Of a stretch of DNA of 11,320 nt, positions 10,226 to 11,320 are shown piece after piece. The DNA comes from JBBQZL01 sp038207745. GTDB lineage: Bacteria; Actinomycetota; Thermoleophilia; Solirubrobacterales; 70-9. Both the position numbers and the translations under genes were made by a program. The number at the start of each line of letters is the position of its first letter. Within the stretch, counting starts at the first letter, position 1. The notes beneath the pieces are model-generated. The model searched no databases and had not been told where the DNA came from. It saw only the letters and a list, made by a program, of their open reading frames with translations. The stretch lies in contig JBBQZL010000078.1 in assembly GCA_038207745.1 (NCBI GenBank), positions 1 through 11,320 of the forward strand. Direction: 5' to 3'.

Positions 10226-10618
10226 GTGCCCAATACGAATCAACTTGTCAGGAAGGGTCGCAAGCGGCCGAAGAAGAAGGTTACGACCCCCGGTCTCAAG
10301 TCCGGACTGGGTCGGAAGAAGCGCGTCTCCGCGCCTCAACGCCGTGGCGTTTGCACCCGTGTGGCCACAGTCACACCGAAGAAGCCGAACTCGGCACTTC
10401 GCAAGATCGCCCGTGTACGTCTCACCAACGGCATGGAAGTGACCTGCTACATCCCCGGTGAGGGACACAATCTTCAGGAGCACTCCGTGGTTCTGGTCCG
10501 TGGCGGTCGCGTCAAGGATCTCCCGGGTGTTCGATACAAGGTGATTCGCGGAACGCTCGATGCGGCCGGCGTTTCTGACCGCAAGCAGGCGCGTTCGCGC
10601 TATGGAGTGAAGCGCTAG
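10226..10618 (+). CDS. rpsL: 30S ribosomal protein S12
   Basis: Decoding-centre protein of the small ribosomal subunit, 130 residues. The start is GTG giving MPNTNQLVRKG, the normal S12 N-terminus; an open frame continues upstream but shows nothing S12-like. TPKKPNSALRK spans 50-60, with Lys52 corresponding to E. coli Lys42. GGRVKDLPG spans 93-101, with Lys97 matching Lys87 and Asp98 being the residue methylthiolated in many bacteria. Both lysines carry the streptomycin-sensitive residue. Between LVRK and RRGVCTR there are 28 residues, 9 more than in E. coli S12 by my recollection, and they are Lys/Arg/Gly-rich; Firmicutes S12 has a comparable insertion. First gene of the str cluster; rpsG follows after 2 nt. 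It seems to have its own promoter rather than depending on rpoBC. Confidence 0.98.
   Translation: MPNTNQLVRKGRKRPKKKVTTPGLKSGLGRKKRVSAPQRRGVCTRVATVTPKKPNSALRKIARVRLTNGMEVTCYIPGEGHNLQEHSVVLVRGGRVKDLPGVRYKVIRGTLDAAGVSDRKQARSRYGVKR
10604..10607 (+). promoter_or_regulatory. ribosome binding site of rpsG
   Basis: GGAG inside the last codons of rpsL lies 13 nt before the rpsG ATG, slightly further than usual. With only 2 nt between the rpsL stop and the rpsG start, translational coupling is likely. Confidence 0.45.
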
Positions 10619-10620
10619 AT

Positions 10621-11091
10621 ATGCCTCGTCGTACAGCAGCAACGATTCGTGTTGTCGAGCCCGATGCCGAGCATCGCAGCCGGCTCGTCCAGCAGGTCAT
10701 CAATCGTGTGATGAACCACGGACGCAAGTCCCTCGCCGAGCGGATCGTCTATGACGCGCTCGCAATCGTCGGCGAGCGCAGCGGCGAAGACCCCGTCGAG
10801 ACACTCGAGGCTGCGGTCAAGCAGCTCACACCCGTCCTGGAAGTCCGTTCCCGTCGCGTCGGTGGCGCCACCTACCAGGTGCCCGTCGAGGTTCCCTCAC
10901 GTCGCGCAAAGACGCTCGCTGTTCGCTGGCTTGTCTCATTTGCCCGCAATCGCCGCGAGTATTCGATGGCAGAGCGTCTCGCCAACGAGATCCTCGACGC
11001 GAACAAGCAGCAGGGTGCCGCCTGGAAGCGCAAGGACGACATCTACCGCATGGCACAGGCCAACAAGGCCTTCGCCCACTACCGCTGGTAG
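10621..11091 (+). CDS. rpsG: 30S ribosomal protein S7
   Basis: Primary 16S rRNA-binding protein that nucleates the head of the 30S subunit. It is 156 residues long, the standard length, beginning MPRRTAATIR and ending ANKAFAHYRW, with the conserved VRSRRVGGATYQVPVEV in the middle (about residues 75-91) and RWLVSFARNR after it. Nothing is missing. The ATG follows the rpsL stop by 2 nt, so the two are cotranscribed. In most actinobacteria fusA and tuf follow on the same strand; here the next readable coding sequence is an opposing transposase end 122 nt away. Confidence 0.98.
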   Translation: MPRRTAATIRVVEPDAEHRSRLVQQVINRVMNHGRKSLAERIVYDALAIVGERSGEDPVETLEAAVKQLTPVLEVRSRRVGGATYQVPVEVPSRRAKTLAVRWLVSFARNRREYSMAERLANEILDANKQQGAAWKRKDDIYRMAQANKAFAHYRW

Positions 11092-11094
11092 GTC

Positions 11095-11130
11095 CCCCGC
11101 TATCTCTTCGTAGGTGGGCGGGGTCCCCGC
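11095..11130 (+). terminator. GC-rich hairpins after rpsG
   Basis: CCCCGC (11095-11100) can pair with GCGGGG (11118-11123) across a 17-nt loop. The same GCGGGG can pair instead with CCCCGC (11125-11130), making a 13-base palindrome GCGGGGTCCCCGC. The two folds exclude each other. There is no T-run. A tail-less terminator between convergent rpsG and the transposase is possible. The rest of the gap to 11213 holds only short stems (for example CCGGT 11163-11167 with ACCGG 11172-11176) and no gene. Confidence 0.3.
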
Positions 11131-11213
11131 ACAGATTCGAGCACGACTGGCGAGGGACAAGTCCGGTTGGCACCGGGAGGATGCGCCAGACCCGAAGGAG
11201 CGCGAATCCGGGG

Positions 11214-11320
11214 CTAGCTGTAAGAACCAACCACGTTGTTCCGGTTGAGCTCGGCTAATCGAGCCCCGGGCGGTCTCTTTGCCAGAGATCCGTGAGGTCG
11301 CTTCCAATTATAGAAGTCAA
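11214..11320 (-). CDS. C-terminal end of an IS3/IS481-type transposase, cut by the window edge
   Basis: On the minus strand the frame reads DFYNWKRPHGSL, continues KRPPGARLAELNRNN and VVGSYS, and stops at TAG (11214-11216): 34 residues. FYNWKRPH is the hallmark near the C-terminus of the DDE integrase core in IS3/IS481 transposases, and the tail ending NNVVGSYS resembles IS481-like proteins. The codon before Asp is cut but ends in TT, compatible with the usual Ile or another hydrophobic residue. The rest of the protein would lie beyond 11320. The gene is convergent with rpsG, with 122 nt between stops. The terminal inverted repeat cannot be placed with certainty: TGTAAGAACC (from 11219) looks like an IS terminus but would lie 3 nt inside the stop codon. 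Whether the element is whole is unknown. Confidence 0.8.
   Translation of the reverse strand, partial: DFYNWKRPHGSLAKRPPGARLAELNRNNVVGSYS

Larger units (their letters stand above)
11092..11320. mobile_element. probable insertion sequence end downstream of rpsG
   Basis: The transposase C-terminus at 11214-11320 implies that the window's right edge lies within an insertion sequence. Its boundary falls somewhere between the rpsG stop and about 11219. No target-site duplication can be checked because the other end is outside the window. Confidence 0.5.

Noticed and set aside
11180..11208. CAGACCCGAAGGAGC resembling the SRP RNA apical domain
   Set aside because: It lacks the GGAA/GUGA-type tetraloop and the symmetric internal loop; the match is superficial.
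11208..11269. Long-range 8-bp stem CCGGGGCT/AGCCCCGG with a competing GCTCG/CGAGC hairpin, resembling a switch-like leader for fusA
   Set aside because: Most of this sequence is coding for the transposase C-terminus on the other strand, which explains it better than a structured leader.
10936..11307. A minus-strand open frame overlapping the 3' half of rpsG
   Set aside because: It is in a different frame from FYNWKRPH, and much of it is antisense to rpsG. The true coding frame at this end is the one ending at 11214.

Overview
The window is GC-rich bacterial chromosome carrying the core transcription/translation cluster: rpoB (RNA polymerase beta), rpoC (beta prime), rpsL (S12) and rpsG (S7), all on the + strand. 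The beta and beta prime lengths, an actinobacterial-type coiled-coil insertion near the beta prime N-terminus, the absence of the large proteobacterial insertions in beta, and frequent TTG/GTG starts point to an actinobacterium. The exact RpoB, S12 and small-protein sequences most resemble what I remember of the class Thermoleophilia (Solirubrobacterales). That placement is recollection, not a search result.

Layout. Positions 1-150 are the leader of rpoB, with two hairpins, a T6 run and a good Shine-Dalgarno; rplL probably lies just upstream of the window. rpoB (151-3684) and rpoC (3761-7792) form one transcription unit, with a strong 11-bp hairpin in the 76-nt gap. rpoC is followed by a set of hairpins that look like the operon's terminator. 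Next comes a three-gene island not usually found between rpoC and rpsL: a class B flavin-containing monooxygenase (7904-9271, +), a small Arg-rich single-pass membrane protein (9292-9615, -) and a stand-alone HAD-fold protein (9661-10173, -). rpsL (10226-10618) then starts a new transcription unit, divergent from the HAD gene across 52 bp, with rpsG (10621-11091) 2 nt behind it.

After rpsG, where fusA would be expected, the window runs into the C-terminal end of an IS3/IS481-type transposase on the opposite strand (11214-11320, cut by the window edge). This gene is too short to appear as an ordinary ORF. It suggests an insertion sequence lies directly downstream of rpsG, between it and whatever follows.

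Regulation. Four genes (monooxygenase, small membrane protein, HAD protein, rpsL) lack a Shine-Dalgarno but have a TAnnnT hexamer 6-9 nt before the start codon, the pattern of leaderless transcripts common in actinobacteria. rpoB and rpsG have recognisable ribosome binding sites. The housekeeping genes look ordinary. I see no defence system, CRISPR array, tRNA or rRNA. The points most worth a second look are the hidden transposase end, the island splitting rpoBC from rpsL, the leaderless starts and the intercistronic hairpins.
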